Assembly (NCBI GenBank): GCA_964572045.1
Contig: CAZNEI010000011.1
Span: 1 to 61,880, forward strand
Direction of reading: 5' to 3'
Source: CBDCKR01 sp964572045
GTDB taxonomy: Bacteria; Gemmatimonadota; Gemmatimonadetes; Longimicrobiales; Gaopeijiaceae
DNA length: 61,880 nt
This document shows, piece by piece, positions 25,927-34,410 of this stretch. The position numbers and the translations under genes are program-made. Positions within the stretch are counted from its first letter, which is position 1; each line of letters opens with the position of its first letter. The notes under the pieces are model-generated. The model was given only the letters and a program-made list of their open reading frames with translations, did not search any database and was not told where the DNA came from.

Positions 25927-28326
25927 TCAGGAACACTCCGCGGGCGCCGCCGCGGGGCCAGCGCCCGTCCGGTGCAGAACCGCCGCCGCGATCCCATACG
26001 CGATCCCACCTCCGAGGAGCACAACCGGGGATCCGGCTTCCACGGCAACCAGAGCGGCCGCGGGCGCCGCGACGACCGACGCGAAGCCGTTGGCCGCCCA
26101 CGCCCAGGCCGTGCACGCGCCGCCACCCGGTGCGAGAGCTCTCAGCCCCACCGGGAACGGGACCCCCATGAGGAAGGCCAGCGGTGCCACGGTAAGCCCC
26201 CCGAACGCCGCTCGCGCCGGCAGCGGCAGCGGCTGCATGAGATGCACGAGGCCGAGCAGCGCGCCCGAGTAGGCCAATCCCAGGACAGAAAGGCCGAGCA
26301 GGAGCCGCCGAGCCCGACCGGTCCCGATCCGGTCCGACCAGATGCTCCCCAGGCCGGAGCTGACGAGAAAGGCAACCAGCACGGCCGTCACCGCATACAC
26401 CGGATGGCCGAGGAGCAGGCTCAGCTGCTGGATGGCGGCGATCTCGACAGCGAGATAGGCGAGGCCCACGGCGGAGAAATAGGCGAGGATCGGGGCGAGC
26501 CGGCGCCGACCGACGGAGCCGGCCCCCAGTGCCGCGGGAACCAGAATGGCGAGAACCGCGAGCGCCACGCACTGCAGGAGCGTGGCCAGCAAGGCGATGT
26601 ACCCCCACTCGGCGAACGGGAGCCAGTCGGAGCGGGGAGCCCGCAAGAGTGCAACCAGCGATCCCGCTCGGAGATGCTGGCCGGGATAGGGCCGGGCGTC
26701 GTCGACGGGCTCGACATCGAAGGGATACGCCTCGGCCCACTCCTTGGCCTCGGTCGGGCTCGCCGCCACCGCGGCGGCCTCGAACAGAGCTGGCCGGTCG
26801 ATCAGGTGAAACGTGCTCGCAGGTGCGTCGAGGCCCGGACGCCAATCGATGTCGAATGAGCGAAGCTCGGCCCACGTACCGAGGGCCTCCGCCTCCTCCG
26901 AGGTGAAGCCCGACGGCTTCACCAAGACGGTCGCGGTCGCCCAGCTTCTCATCACGACCAGCCCGCTCCCGATCGACTCGGGCGCCGTCCGGCGGAGTGC
27001 CTCGGCGGCGGTCAGGATCACGCGGACCGATCCGCGCGGGGGTACGCTCAGCCATCGGGTAATGGCGAGGACCCCCTGCGGACCCAGCCGGGCGAGGTAG
27101 GCCACGTAAGCGTCCACGGTGTGCAAGAAGTCTTCGTTGAGCGCATGAAGGCCGGCCGCCGCCGTCCCAGGTCCGCGACCCCCCAGGCCCAGCGTGACGA
27201 GGTCGAAGGAGCCCTCCCTGCGCGCTGCCACGGCCCGCGCGTCGCCGATCACCCATTCCACGTTCGCCCCAAGGATGCGCTCCGGAGTCGCCGCGAGCCC
27301 GGCCACGTCGGTGTGCCGCTCGACCGCCACGACGCTCCGGGCGCCGTGCCAGGCCGCGTTCCACACCTCCGTGCCTCCCCCGGCTCCGAGCACGAGCACG
27401 CGCTCGCGTCCTCCCAACGCATAGGGAAGGGCCGACGGCAGCCAATCGAGCACGCCCGGGTCCGCATCCGCTGAGGACCAATCGGTTCGCGCACCCACGA
27501 GCTGCCCGTCCACGAAGATCGCCGTCTGCGGCGGAAGCCCGCCTCTGTAGCCGAGGGAGAGCCCGGGTGCGTCGCGGAACGCCGGAGCCTGGACCGCGAC
27601 CACCCAACCGAGCGGTGAGGGGTGCTCGGCGATGCGCCGCGACCCGGGGAATGCCTCCACCTGCGGGAGGCCCTTGTAGGGAGTAACCTCCAGACGCCAC
27701 AAGGGGTGGAACAGCACGCCGACCACGGCGGCCGCGACCCCCCAGCGCAACCCCACCGACGCCAACCCCCCGAGCGTGGGAGCCGCCAGGGCGGCGAGCG
27801 CCGCGATCGCCGCCGGCACTGCCAGAGCGCGCTCGGGCAAGAGCCACGCCAAGGAGGCCGTCGCCACGACCGCACCTGCGCCCGACCCGAGGAAGCTCGC
27901 TCCATAGATGAGCCCCGGCCGGTCCGCCTCGAGCCCTAGACCGAGCAGGATGGCGAGTGCGGCCAGCCCGAAGGGCAGAGCCAGAAGCACGTAGGTCAAG
28001 CCAAGGCGGATCCACGGGTCGACGGCCCAGACGATCTGAGTGAAATCCACCGAAATCGCGTGCGTCAGCGCCGGGCTTGCGATCAAGGCGGACGCGGCAG
28101 CGGTCGCGCTCGTTCCGAACCAGCGCGAGGCCGTGCGGGCGGGGATGCGTCCGGCCACGGCCACCAGCGTCCCCGCCGCTCCAAACCCCAGCATCGCGAC
28201 ACCGACCGCCATGTACGCGAAGTGATGGAACTGCTCGATTGCGAAGACGCGCACCAACAGGACCTGGTACGCCAGGGTGGCGGCGGAGAGCAGCGCCACC
28301 GCTACCGACCTCCGGCACCGGATCAC
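25927..28326 (-). CDS. Membrane protein with spermidine-synthase-like methyltransferase fold
   Basis: 799 residues, GTG start. The N-terminal third and the C-terminal third are multi-pass membrane segments, and the middle (about 300-500) is a Rossmann-type domain with VLVLGAGGGTEVWNAAWHGA, VVAVERH and VEWVIGDARA, the layout of spermidine synthase and related aminopropyl- or methyltransferases. Such membrane-embedded homologues are widespread, and their substrates are generally unknown. The start lies 4 bases after the stop of the isoaspartate methyltransferase gene, so the pair is cotranscribed. Confidence 0.75.
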   Translation of the reverse strand: MIRCRRSVAVALLSAATLAYQVLLVRVFAIEQFHHFAYMAVGVAMLGFGAAGTLVAVAGRIPARTASRWFGTSATAAASALIASPALTHAISVDFTQIVWAVDPWIRLGLTYVLLALPFGLAALAILLGLGLEADRPGLIYGASFLGSGAGAVVATASLAWLLPERALAVPAAIAALAALAAPTLGGLASVGLRWGVAAAVVGVLFHPLWRLEVTPYKGLPQVEAFPGSRRIAEHPSPLGWVVAVQAPAFRDAPGLSLGYRGGLPPQTAIFVDGQLVGARTDWSSADADPGVLDWLPSALPYALGGRERVLVLGAGGGTEVWNAAWHGARSVVAVERHTDVAGLAATPERILGANVEWVIGDARAVAARREGSFDLVTLGLGGRGPGTAAAGLHALNEDFLHTVDAYVAYLARLGPQGVLAITRWLSVPPRGSVRVILTAAEALRRTAPESIGSGLVVMRSWATATVLVKPSGFTSEEAEALGTWAELRSFDIDWRPGLDAPASTFHLIDRPALFEAAAVAASPTEAKEWAEAYPFDVEPVDDARPYPGQHLRAGSLVALLRAPRSDWLPFAEWGYIALLATLLQCVALAVLAILVPAALGAGSVGRRRLAPILAYFSAVGLAYLAVEIAAIQQLSLLLGHPVYAVTAVLVAFLVSSGLGSIWSDRIGTGRARRLLLGLSVLGLAYSGALLGLVHLMQPLPLPARAAFGGLTVAPLAFLMGVPFPVGLRALAPGGGACTAWAWAANGFASVVAAPAAALVAVEAGSPVVLLGGGIAYGIAAAVLHRTGAGPAAAPAECS

Positions 28327-28330
28327 GGAG

Positions 28331-29059
28331 TCAGCGGATACCCTGCAGCATCGGCACGAAGCGCACGGGAAGCACGCTCCGCGTCCTCACTTCTCCGTTG
28401 GCCACCTTCTCCACCAGGATGAGGTGCTGCACGCCGTAAAGGCTTCCCACGGGGATGATCATCCGGCCGCCCAGCTTGAGCTGCTCGACCAGGGCCGGGG
28501 GGATAGAGCCGCCCGCGGCGGTTACGATGACCGCGTCGTAGGGGGCGTGCCGGCTCCATCCGTACCGACCGTCGGCGTGACGGGTCGTCACGCCGACAAA
28601 GCCCAGACGCTCAAGGCGCTGGGTCGCCTGCGTGTGAAGAGCCTCGAAGATCTCAACGGTGTAGGCGCGGACGCCGACTTCGGCCAGAACGGCGGCCTGA
28701 TAGCCGGACCCCGTTCCGATCTCGAGAACCTTCATCCCGGGATCGAGCTGAAGGATCTCGGTCATGAACGCCACGATGTACGGCTGTGAGATCGTTTGCC
28801 CGTAGCCGATGGGAAGGGGGCGATTCTCGTAGGCGTACGGCCGGTACTCGGCCGGCACGAACTCGTGGCGGGGGACCCGGGCCAGGGCGCGGAGCGTCTC
28901 CTCGTCGACGATGCCTTCGCGCCGGACGACCGACACCATCTCGGCCCTCTGTTGGCGGAAGGCGGCACTCGCGGGCGGCTCCGGACCCTGGCCGGCTGTG
29001 CTCGGCGGAATCGCGGCGCCCACGGCAAGAGCCAGGAGGGGCGCGATAGAGAGCTTCAT
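28331..29059 (-). CDS. pcm: Exported protein-L-isoaspartate O-methyltransferase
   Basis: 242 residues. PCMT methylates isoaspartyl residues in aged proteins to start repair. The SAM site VLEIGTGSGYQAAVLAEV, the downstream VTTRHADGRYGW, and VTAAGGSIPPALVEQLK with GGRMIIPVG are all standard. Unusually it begins with a signal peptide (MKLSIAPLLALAVGAAIPP, ending TAGQ), so the enzyme should be periplasmic, where SAM supply is unclear. The ATG at 29059 was chosen for that signal and family length. The next gene starts 4 bases after its stop. Confidence 0.87.
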   Translation of the reverse strand: MKLSIAPLLALAVGAAIPPSTAGQGPEPPASAAFRQQRAEMVSVVRREGIVDEETLRALARVPRHEFVPAEYRPYAYENRPLPIGYGQTISQPYIVAFMTEILQLDPGMKVLEIGTGSGYQAAVLAEVGVRAYTVEIFEALHTQATQRLERLGFVGVTTRHADGRYGWSRHAPYDAVIVTAAGGSIPPALVEQLKLGGRMIIPVGSLYGVQHLILVEKVANGEVRTRSVLPVRFVPMLQGIR

Positions 29060-29208
29060 CGGCGTGGCCTCCCCGTTCTCCCTAACCTCCGGGAGCCGGG
29101 CCGGAGAGGCAAGGCTGTGCGCGGCCGCGGACGTGTCGGGCGGGTGGGCGCAGGCGAGGGCTCCCACTGGCGGGGCGGGGTTGGCTCGCCCACCTCCTCC
29201 CCCGAGGC

Positions 29209-29214
29209 TACCGT
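29209..29214 (+). promoter_or_regulatory. Candidate -10 element, leaderless start of Nudix gene
   Basis: TACCGT ends 6 bases before the ATG at 29221, the same spacing as two other genes in the window that lack a Shine-Dalgarno sequence. The hexamer itself is a weak match. Confidence 0.3.
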
Positions 29215-29220
29215 GCTCGC

Positions 29221-29598
29221 ATGGGCAAGACTCCGGTCGTGGCGGCGGTGGTTCGGAGGGGGTCGCACTATCTTGTGGCCAAGCGGCCCGATCACAAGCG
29301 GCACGCCGGTCTCTGGGAGTTTCCCGGCGGGAAGGTCCTGGACGGGGAGACCGACTTCCAGGCGATCGAGCGCGAGCTAGCCGAGGAGCTGGCGCTCGCG
29401 ACGGTCGGCGTCGGCGAAGTGCTCTTCGAGAGTCCCGATCCGGAGGCGCCGTTCCTGATCCGGTTCGTCGAGGTGGAGGTCGAAGGCCAGCCGATCGCCC
29501 TCGAGCATGCCGAGGTCGCGTGGTTCGAACCGGCCGACCTCCGCACGCTCGCCCTCGCACCCTCGGATGCGAGCTTCGTCGCCCGGTGCCTTCCCTAA
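29221..29598 (+). CDS. Nudix hydrolase, MutT-like
   Basis: 125 residues, the size of MutT-type (d)NTP pyrophosphohydrolases that remove oxidised nucleotides such as 8-oxo-dGTP. The Nudix box is complete: GGKVLDGETDFQAIERELAEEL matches GX5EX7REUXEEXGU except for the last Gly-U positions. WEFPGGK and VEVEGQPIALEHAEVAWF are typical of MutT. The gene stands alone between two minus-strand genes and ends 20 bases before the RsmB/F stop, so those two converge. Confidence 0.88.
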   Translation: MGKTPVVAAVVRRGSHYLVAKRPDHKRHAGLWEFPGGKVLDGETDFQAIERELAEELALATVGVGEVLFESPDPEAPFLIRFVEVEVEGQPIALEHAEVAWFEPADLRTLALAPSDASFVARCLP

Positions 29599-29618
29599 CG
29601 CCCGCACCACGGATTTGG

Positions 29619-31103
29619 TCAATCCGCCTCTAGAATCTTGGCGAGCCAGCGCGCCTGGACCTTGGGGATTTCGTGGCGAACGCGCTCTCCCCGGACAAGC
29701 CCCCGTCCCGCGACGCGTCGGTCGAGCCCCAGAGGGACCCAGCCCGACTTGACGCCCGGTGTTTGCACCTCCTCCCCACCGAGCAGGGCCTTCCACTGGT
29801 CACGCGAGAGGCAGACGAGCTTGCGGGCCACCGCCCTCTCGAGCAGGCGAAACAAGTTGTTCGTCGGCCGGGGGTTCCCCCGGTAGTCCGGCACCATGGC
29901 ACGAAGGCCCACCGAAACAACCCGCCAACGACGGGGCGCGCCCCAAGACTCGAGCGGCCAGCTCTCGCACCGGTGCGCCCACACGTCGTCACCCCGCGCC
30001 ATCCACTCGAGGCCGCCCAGGGCTTCCTCCGCGACCCCGAATTCCGCGCGAAGCCGCTCGGCCGCCGCCTCGATCCTCCGGCGCGCCTCCCTGGGATCGG
30101 TGCGCCCGTCCGGGTACGCCTGGGGTACGGGGCTCCAACCCCCGAGCTCGGCCGCCGCGTGCCCGGGATTCCCAGCATCGCCCTTCGCGCCGCCCTCGAT
30201 CGGTCCATCCAGGCGGCGGAGCCGCGCCAAGAAGAGGCCACCCGAGTCGAGGTGATGCGGATAGATGCGGCAGGCGCCCTCGAGCCTGGCGTCGTAGGAT
30301 TGCCCCCCGAAGCATGTCAGGCCGGGGGCGTGAGGTGCGTCGATCTCGATCGGCTCCAGGGAGACCGGGGCGTCGCCGAGTACGCGGCTGACCACGGCCT
30401 CGTTCTCCTCCGGCGCGAAGGTGCAGGTGGAGTACAGGACGATCCCTCCGGGTCGCGTCAGCGACACCGCCCGGCGCAGGAGGCTTTCCTGGCGCCGGGG
30501 CGCGACGTCGCGAAACCTCTTCCGCGACGGGCGCGGTGCCCCCCCTCTGCGCCGGAGCGTGCCCTCTGCGGAGCAGGGCACATCGACGAGCACGCGGTCA
30601 AAGTGAGCACCGTCGGGCAGCTCGCGGCCGTCGCCCGACACGACCAGCACGTTGGGATGGGCCGCACGATAGATATTGCCGAGCAGCCCGCGGATGCGGG
30701 CTTCGCTCCGGTCCACGGCCACGATGCAGCCCCGGTCCTCCATCAGGTCCGCCGCGTGAGTCGTCTTTCCGCCCGGCGCGGCGCAGATGTCGAGGATCCT
30801 CTCGCCCGGCATCGGCGCCAAGAGGGGAGCGGCGACGCCCGTGGACGCCTGCTGGATGTAGAAGAGTCCGAGCCAGTGCTCGATCGTGTCGGCCACGCTG
30901 CGCGGCCCCTCGACCACGCGCATGAAGTCCTCGAGGCCATCGACCGGCTCCACGACGAAGCCTTGCTCGCTCAGTCGGTCGGCGAGGTCGGGCAGGGAGG
31001 TGCGGCCCGTGCGGACGCGGATGGTGGTGGGATCGCGGGAGAGGATCGTGGCCTGGAAACGATCCCAATCCGGTATGATGCTCCGGTATCGCTCGAGAGG
31101 CAT
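29619..31103 (-). CDS. RsmB/NOP family rRNA cytosine-C5 methyltransferase (RsmF-like)
   Basis: 494 residues. The catalytic domain has ILDICAAPGGKTTHAADLM (SAM loop), VDVPCSAEGTLRR and YSTCTFAPEENEAVV, which carry the two cysteines of the family (release and nucleophile). The long C-terminal part (about 320-494) with WPLESWGAPRRWRVVSVGLR and a tail PGVKSGWVPLGLD resembles the PUA-like region of RsmF, the 16S m5C1407 enzyme. It ends a run of three minus-strand genes after msrP and msrQ, 18 bases from msrQ. The site it modifies is inferred, not shown. Confidence 0.88.
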   Translation of the reverse strand: MPLERYRSIIPDWDRFQATILSRDPTTIRVRTGRTSLPDLADRLSEQGFVVEPVDGLEDFMRVVEGPRSVADTIEHWLGLFYIQQASTGVAAPLLAPMPGERILDICAAPGGKTTHAADLMEDRGCIVAVDRSEARIRGLLGNIYRAAHPNVLVVSGDGRELPDGAHFDRVLVDVPCSAEGTLRRRGGAPRPSRKRFRDVAPRRQESLLRRAVSLTRPGGIVLYSTCTFAPEENEAVVSRVLGDAPVSLEPIEIDAPHAPGLTCFGGQSYDARLEGACRIYPHHLDSGGLFLARLRRLDGPIEGGAKGDAGNPGHAAAELGGWSPVPQAYPDGRTDPREARRRIEAAAERLRAEFGVAEEALGGLEWMARGDDVWAHRCESWPLESWGAPRRWRVVSVGLRAMVPDYRGNPRPTNNLFRLLERAVARKLVCLSRDQWKALLGGEEVQTPGVKSGWVPLGLDRRVAGRGLVRGERVRHEIPKVQARWLAKILEAD

Positions 31104-31121
31104 GGGAGGTCGGAAGGGGCC

Positions 31122-31826
31122 TTAGAGTTCGACCGTGGTGGCGGCTGGCTGCGCCCTGCGGGCCGAGCGCCGAACGGACGCCCGCCGCCCGCCCCTCCGG
31201 AAACGAACCCGGAACAGCATGAGCCCGACGAGGACGATCGTCGCCACGATGGGCCAATACGTGTCGGCCTTCACCTGCCAGAAGAAGTGCAGCACCCCGA
31301 GAGCCGTAGCGGCGTACACGACGCGATGGAGCTTCCGCCACCGCTTGCCCAGCCTGCGGATCCATCCCTTGGTTGACGTCACGGCCAGGGGCACGAGGAG
31401 CACCCATGACGTAAAGCCCACGATGATGTATCGCCTTTCGGTCAGGTCCTCGAAGATGAACTCCCAGTCGAGCGTCTGGTCCAGCACCAGGTACGCCATG
31501 AAGTGCATCGTGAGGTAGAAGAAGGCGAACAGTCCCAGCGGTCGGCGTGCCTGAATCAGGCCGTTCCACCCGGTGATGCGCCTCAAGGGCGTCACGGCCA
31601 GGGTGATCAGCAGCAGGATCAGGGCCGCGCCGCCGAGGCGGTGCAGAATCTCCTCGATGGGGTTGGCGCCCAGGCGATCCGTGAAGGTGCGCCACACGAG
31701 CCAGGTGGCCGGGGTGAGGCCGAGAAGCCACACGACCAGCTTGAGAAGGAGGATCTGGCGCCTCTTGCTCAAACCCCTTCTCGTGCTGCGGGCCGCGCTA
31801 CTCTGCATGAGGCCCAGGGGGAGCAC
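31122..31826 (-). CDS. msrQ: MsrQ-type haem-binding membrane subunit
   Basis: 234 residues with six membrane segments of the ferric-reductase-like domain. Candidate haem-ligand histidines are seen in LHRLGGAAL, MHFMAYLV and LHRVVYAAT, and LHFFWQVKADTYWP is the usual MsrQ end segment. MsrQ passes electrons from the quinol pool to MsrP. The start is a GTG at 31826; an ATG at 31808 is an alternative. It lies directly behind msrP, the standard arrangement. Confidence 0.9.
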   Translation of the reverse strand: MLPLGLMQSSAARSTRRGLSKRRQILLLKLVVWLLGLTPATWLVWRTFTDRLGANPIEEILHRLGGAALILLLITLAVTPLRRITGWNGLIQARRPLGLFAFFYLTMHFMAYLVLDQTLDWEFIFEDLTERRYIIVGFTSWVLLVPLAVTSTKGWIRRLGKRWRKLHRVVYAATALGVLHFFWQVKADTYWPIVATIVLVGLMLFRVRFRRGGRRASVRRSARRAQPAATTVEL

Positions 31827-31858
31827 CCCCGACTCGGTCGAACCTCGGACGCTGCACG

Positions 31859-32821
31859 TCAGAAGTTCACCCGGAGATCCATCCCCGAATAGAGGTGGGC
31901 CACCTGCTCCCCGTAACCGTTGAACATCAGGGTCTCGCGCCTACGGAACTCACCTAGGCGGCGCTCCCGCGCCTGGCTCCAGCGGGGATGGTCCACCTCG
32001 GGGTTCACGTTTGCGTAGAAGCCGTACTCCCAAGGCGTCTGCTGCTGCCAGGAGTTGAGAGGCTGCTCCTCGGTGAAGCGCATCTTCACGATCGACTTGA
32101 TGCCCTTGAAGCCGTACTTCCACGGGACGACAAGTCGCAGCGGGGCGCCGTTCTGGTTCGGAAGATCACGACCGTACACGCCCGTGACCAGCATCGTCAG
32201 GGGGTGGAGCGCCTCGTCGAGGCGCAGCCCTTCGACGTAGGGCCACTCCAGAACGAAGCGTCGCTGCTGGGGCATCTGCTCCAGGTCGTAGAGCGTCGTG
32301 AACTCCACGTATTGCGCGCTTCCGAGCGGCTCGGCCCGATCGATCACGTCCTTCAGCGAGAAGCCGTGCCACGGGATCACCATCGACCACGCCTCCACGC
32401 AGCGGAGTCGATAGACCCGGTCCTCCATCGTACCGGGGCGGATGAACTCCTCGAGTCCGAACGTCCCGGGGTTGGCGCAGAGGCCGTCCACCTCGATCGT
32501 CCACGGGCGAGGCCGCAGCGTATGCGCGTTCTTGACCGGATCGCCCTTGCCGGTTCCGAACTCGTAGAAGTTGTTGTACGTCGTCACGTCTTCGTACGAG
32601 TTGAGCGGTTCGTCGAGCTCGGACCGGACTTTGCTCCAGTCCTTCTGCCGACGGCCAGGAAGGTCGGCCGCGGGCTGCGCCGCAGTGCGCTGCGGCCTCA
32701 TGATCGTGCCGCCCACAGCCCCCGCCGCCGCCAGTCCGGCGATGAACTCCCGACGGTTCAGGTAGACGCTCTCCGAGGTGATCTCGGACGACGGGACATC
32801 GGCAGGCCGCTTGATCAGCAT
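31859..32821 (-). CDS. msrP: MsrP, periplasmic molybdoenzyme for protein methionine sulfoxide repair
   Basis: 320 residues. The Tat motif (RREFIAG) is followed by a hydrophobic stretch and the mature sulfite-oxidase-type domain. The molybdopterin cysteine lies in YRLRCVEAWSMVIPW, and NNFYEFGTGKGDPV and the final NGYGEQVAHLYSGMDLRVNF are typical. The enzyme reduces methionine sulfoxide in envelope proteins. The gene forms an operon with msrQ (gap 32 bases). Together with the peroxiredoxin it points to periplasmic oxidant defence. Confidence 0.92.
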   Translation of the reverse strand: MLIKRPADVPSSEITSESVYLNRREFIAGLAAAGAVGGTIMRPQRTAAQPAADLPGRRQKDWSKVRSELDEPLNSYEDVTTYNNFYEFGTGKGDPVKNAHTLRPRPWTIEVDGLCANPGTFGLEEFIRPGTMEDRVYRLRCVEAWSMVIPWHGFSLKDVIDRAEPLGSAQYVEFTTLYDLEQMPQQRRFVLEWPYVEGLRLDEALHPLTMLVTGVYGRDLPNQNGAPLRLVVPWKYGFKGIKSIVKMRFTEEQPLNSWQQQTPWEYGFYANVNPEVDHPRWSQARERRLGEFRRRETLMFNGYGEQVAHLYSGMDLRVNF

Positions 32822-33248
32822 GGGTTTCCTCCGGTTGCGCCGCGCCCGCCCCGGCGCGGCGCGGGCCACTACACCTGTGTCTCCATAACCCCGCCGACCG
32901 GGGCAGAAGTTCCCGGTTCCGCCTCCCGCGATCACCTCCCTTGCAGCGGCTCCCCCGACGCCGCCAGCCAGGCGGCGGGATGACGTCGCGGCCGAGGCGT
33001 GCGCTCCTCTGCGGTGCGAGCCGCCCGGGACGGAGTTCGTTTCGATCCTCCGGGGCCACGGAGCGTCGAGCTCACCCGCCGTCGGTCGCGAGTCCACCGC
33101 CGGCGGGCTGCTTCCAGGGCTCCGAGGCGGAACGGGCTCGGCGTCGGCCGCACACTGGCCCGAAGAGCGGGAGCGGGCCATTATCCCGCTGACCTCTCGC
33201 TGACCGAGGGTCTCACTTCGAGCCACTGCCACACGCGTACTCCCTCGC
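32822..33248. promoter_or_regulatory. Divergent intergenic region (msrP / alkaline phosphatase)
   Basis: 427 bases between divergent starts, so promoters for both genes lie here. The msrP start has ggagg just upstream (minus strand). I could not identify -35/-10 pairs with confidence and saw no RNA gene. Confidence 0.45.
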
Positions 33249-34385
33249 ATGCATCGACGCGTGAAGAACGGACCCACGTACCTCGCTCTCCTCCTCGCCA
33301 CCGCGTGCACCGCGTCGCCCGTCCGTCTGGCCGACGACGCGCCCTCCTCCGTCATCCTGATCATGGGCGACGGCGCGGGGGTCGGGCACTGGACGCTCGC
33401 CAGCTTCGCGTCGGCCGACTTGGCGGTTCGCCGCATGCCGGTGGCCGGCCTCGTGGACACCCGGGGGTCGGATCACGAGGTGACCGGAAGCGCGGCGGGC
33501 GCCACGGCGATCTCGACGGGAGTCCGTACGTTCAGGGGAGCCGTCGGAGTGGACCCGGAGGGGGAGCCCCGGGAGACCGTGCTGGAGGCAGCGCACGCGA
33601 TCGGCTGGGCCACCGGCCTGGTCACGACGACCTTCGTCGCCGACGCGACGCCGGCGGCCTTTGCCGCGCACGTACCGAGCCGCTATCAGGCGCGCGAGAT
33701 CTTCAGGCAGATGACCGAGCTGCCCGTCCACGTGATCCTGGGCGGGGGCAGCCGGCTGCTCGAAGTCGCTCGGGACCGGGACGGCGCCGATGTGCGGGCG
33801 GCGCTTGAGGACCGCTACACCGTCGTCGAGAGCGCCGACGACCTACTCAGTGCGAGCGAGGGCGACGCCCAGACCCTCGTGGGGCTCTTCGCCCCGGTCG
33901 AGATGCCGCCCGCGACGGAACGATCCCCCACCCTCGCCCAGATGACGGAGGCCGCGCTCCGGGTTCTAGGTCGAGATCCAGACGGTTTCTTCCTCATGGT
34001 GGAGAACGAGGGATCCGACACGTACGCTCACGAGAACCGACCTCGCGAGGTGATTGCGGCCGAGATGCTCGGCCTCGACGCGGCCCTCGGCGTGGCCCTC
34101 GAGTATCAGGAGAGGAACCCGGGCACGCTGATCGTCCTTGCGGCCGATCACGAGACCGGCGGCGTGTACCTGCCGGGGGACGCGGTGCAGCAGGCCGGCG
34201 CCGAGCCCGTCCGGCCGTCGATGGTCTTCAAGTACGGCGTGACCTCGCATACGGCGGCCCTGATCCCGCTGTTTGCTGCGGGTCCGGGCGCCCGGCGGTT
34301 CGGAGGGCTCAAGAACAACGACGAGGTTGGCCGACTCCTGCTCGATCTGGTTCGCGGATCGTCGCCAACCCACTCGACACCCTAA
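33249..34385 (+). CDS. Alkaline phosphatase family protein (exported)
   Basis: 378 residues, signal or lipoprotein-type N-terminus (LLLATACTAS). The PhoA fold is seen: LIMGDGAGVG (metal-binding Asp), VTGSAAGATAISTG with the nucleophilic Ser, MVENEGSDTYAHENR and AADHETGG (zinc ligands), and YGVTSHTAALIPLF with the last His. In E. coli PhoA the nucleophile is preceded by Asp (DSA); here it is Gly. It releases phosphate from organic esters in the periplasm. The peptidase gene follows 25 bases later. Confidence 0.88.
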   Translation: MHRRVKNGPTYLALLLATACTASPVRLADDAPSSVILIMGDGAGVGHWTLASFASADLAVRRMPVAGLVDTRGSDHEVTGSAAGATAISTGVRTFRGAVGVDPEGEPRETVLEAAHAIGWATGLVTTTFVADATPAAFAAHVPSRYQAREIFRQMTELPVHVILGGGSRLLEVARDRDGADVRAALEDRYTVVESADDLLSASEGDAQTLVGLFAPVEMPPATERSPTLAQMTEAALRVLGRDPDGFFLMVENEGSDTYAHENRPREVIAAEMLGLDAALGVALEYQERNPGTLIVLAADHETGGVYLPGDAVQQAGAEPVRPSMVFKYGVTSHTAALIPLFAAGPGARRFGGLKNNDEVGRLLLDLVRGSSPTHSTP

Positions 34386-34410
34386 CTCGACCCGAAGTGG
34401 AGCTTGACCG

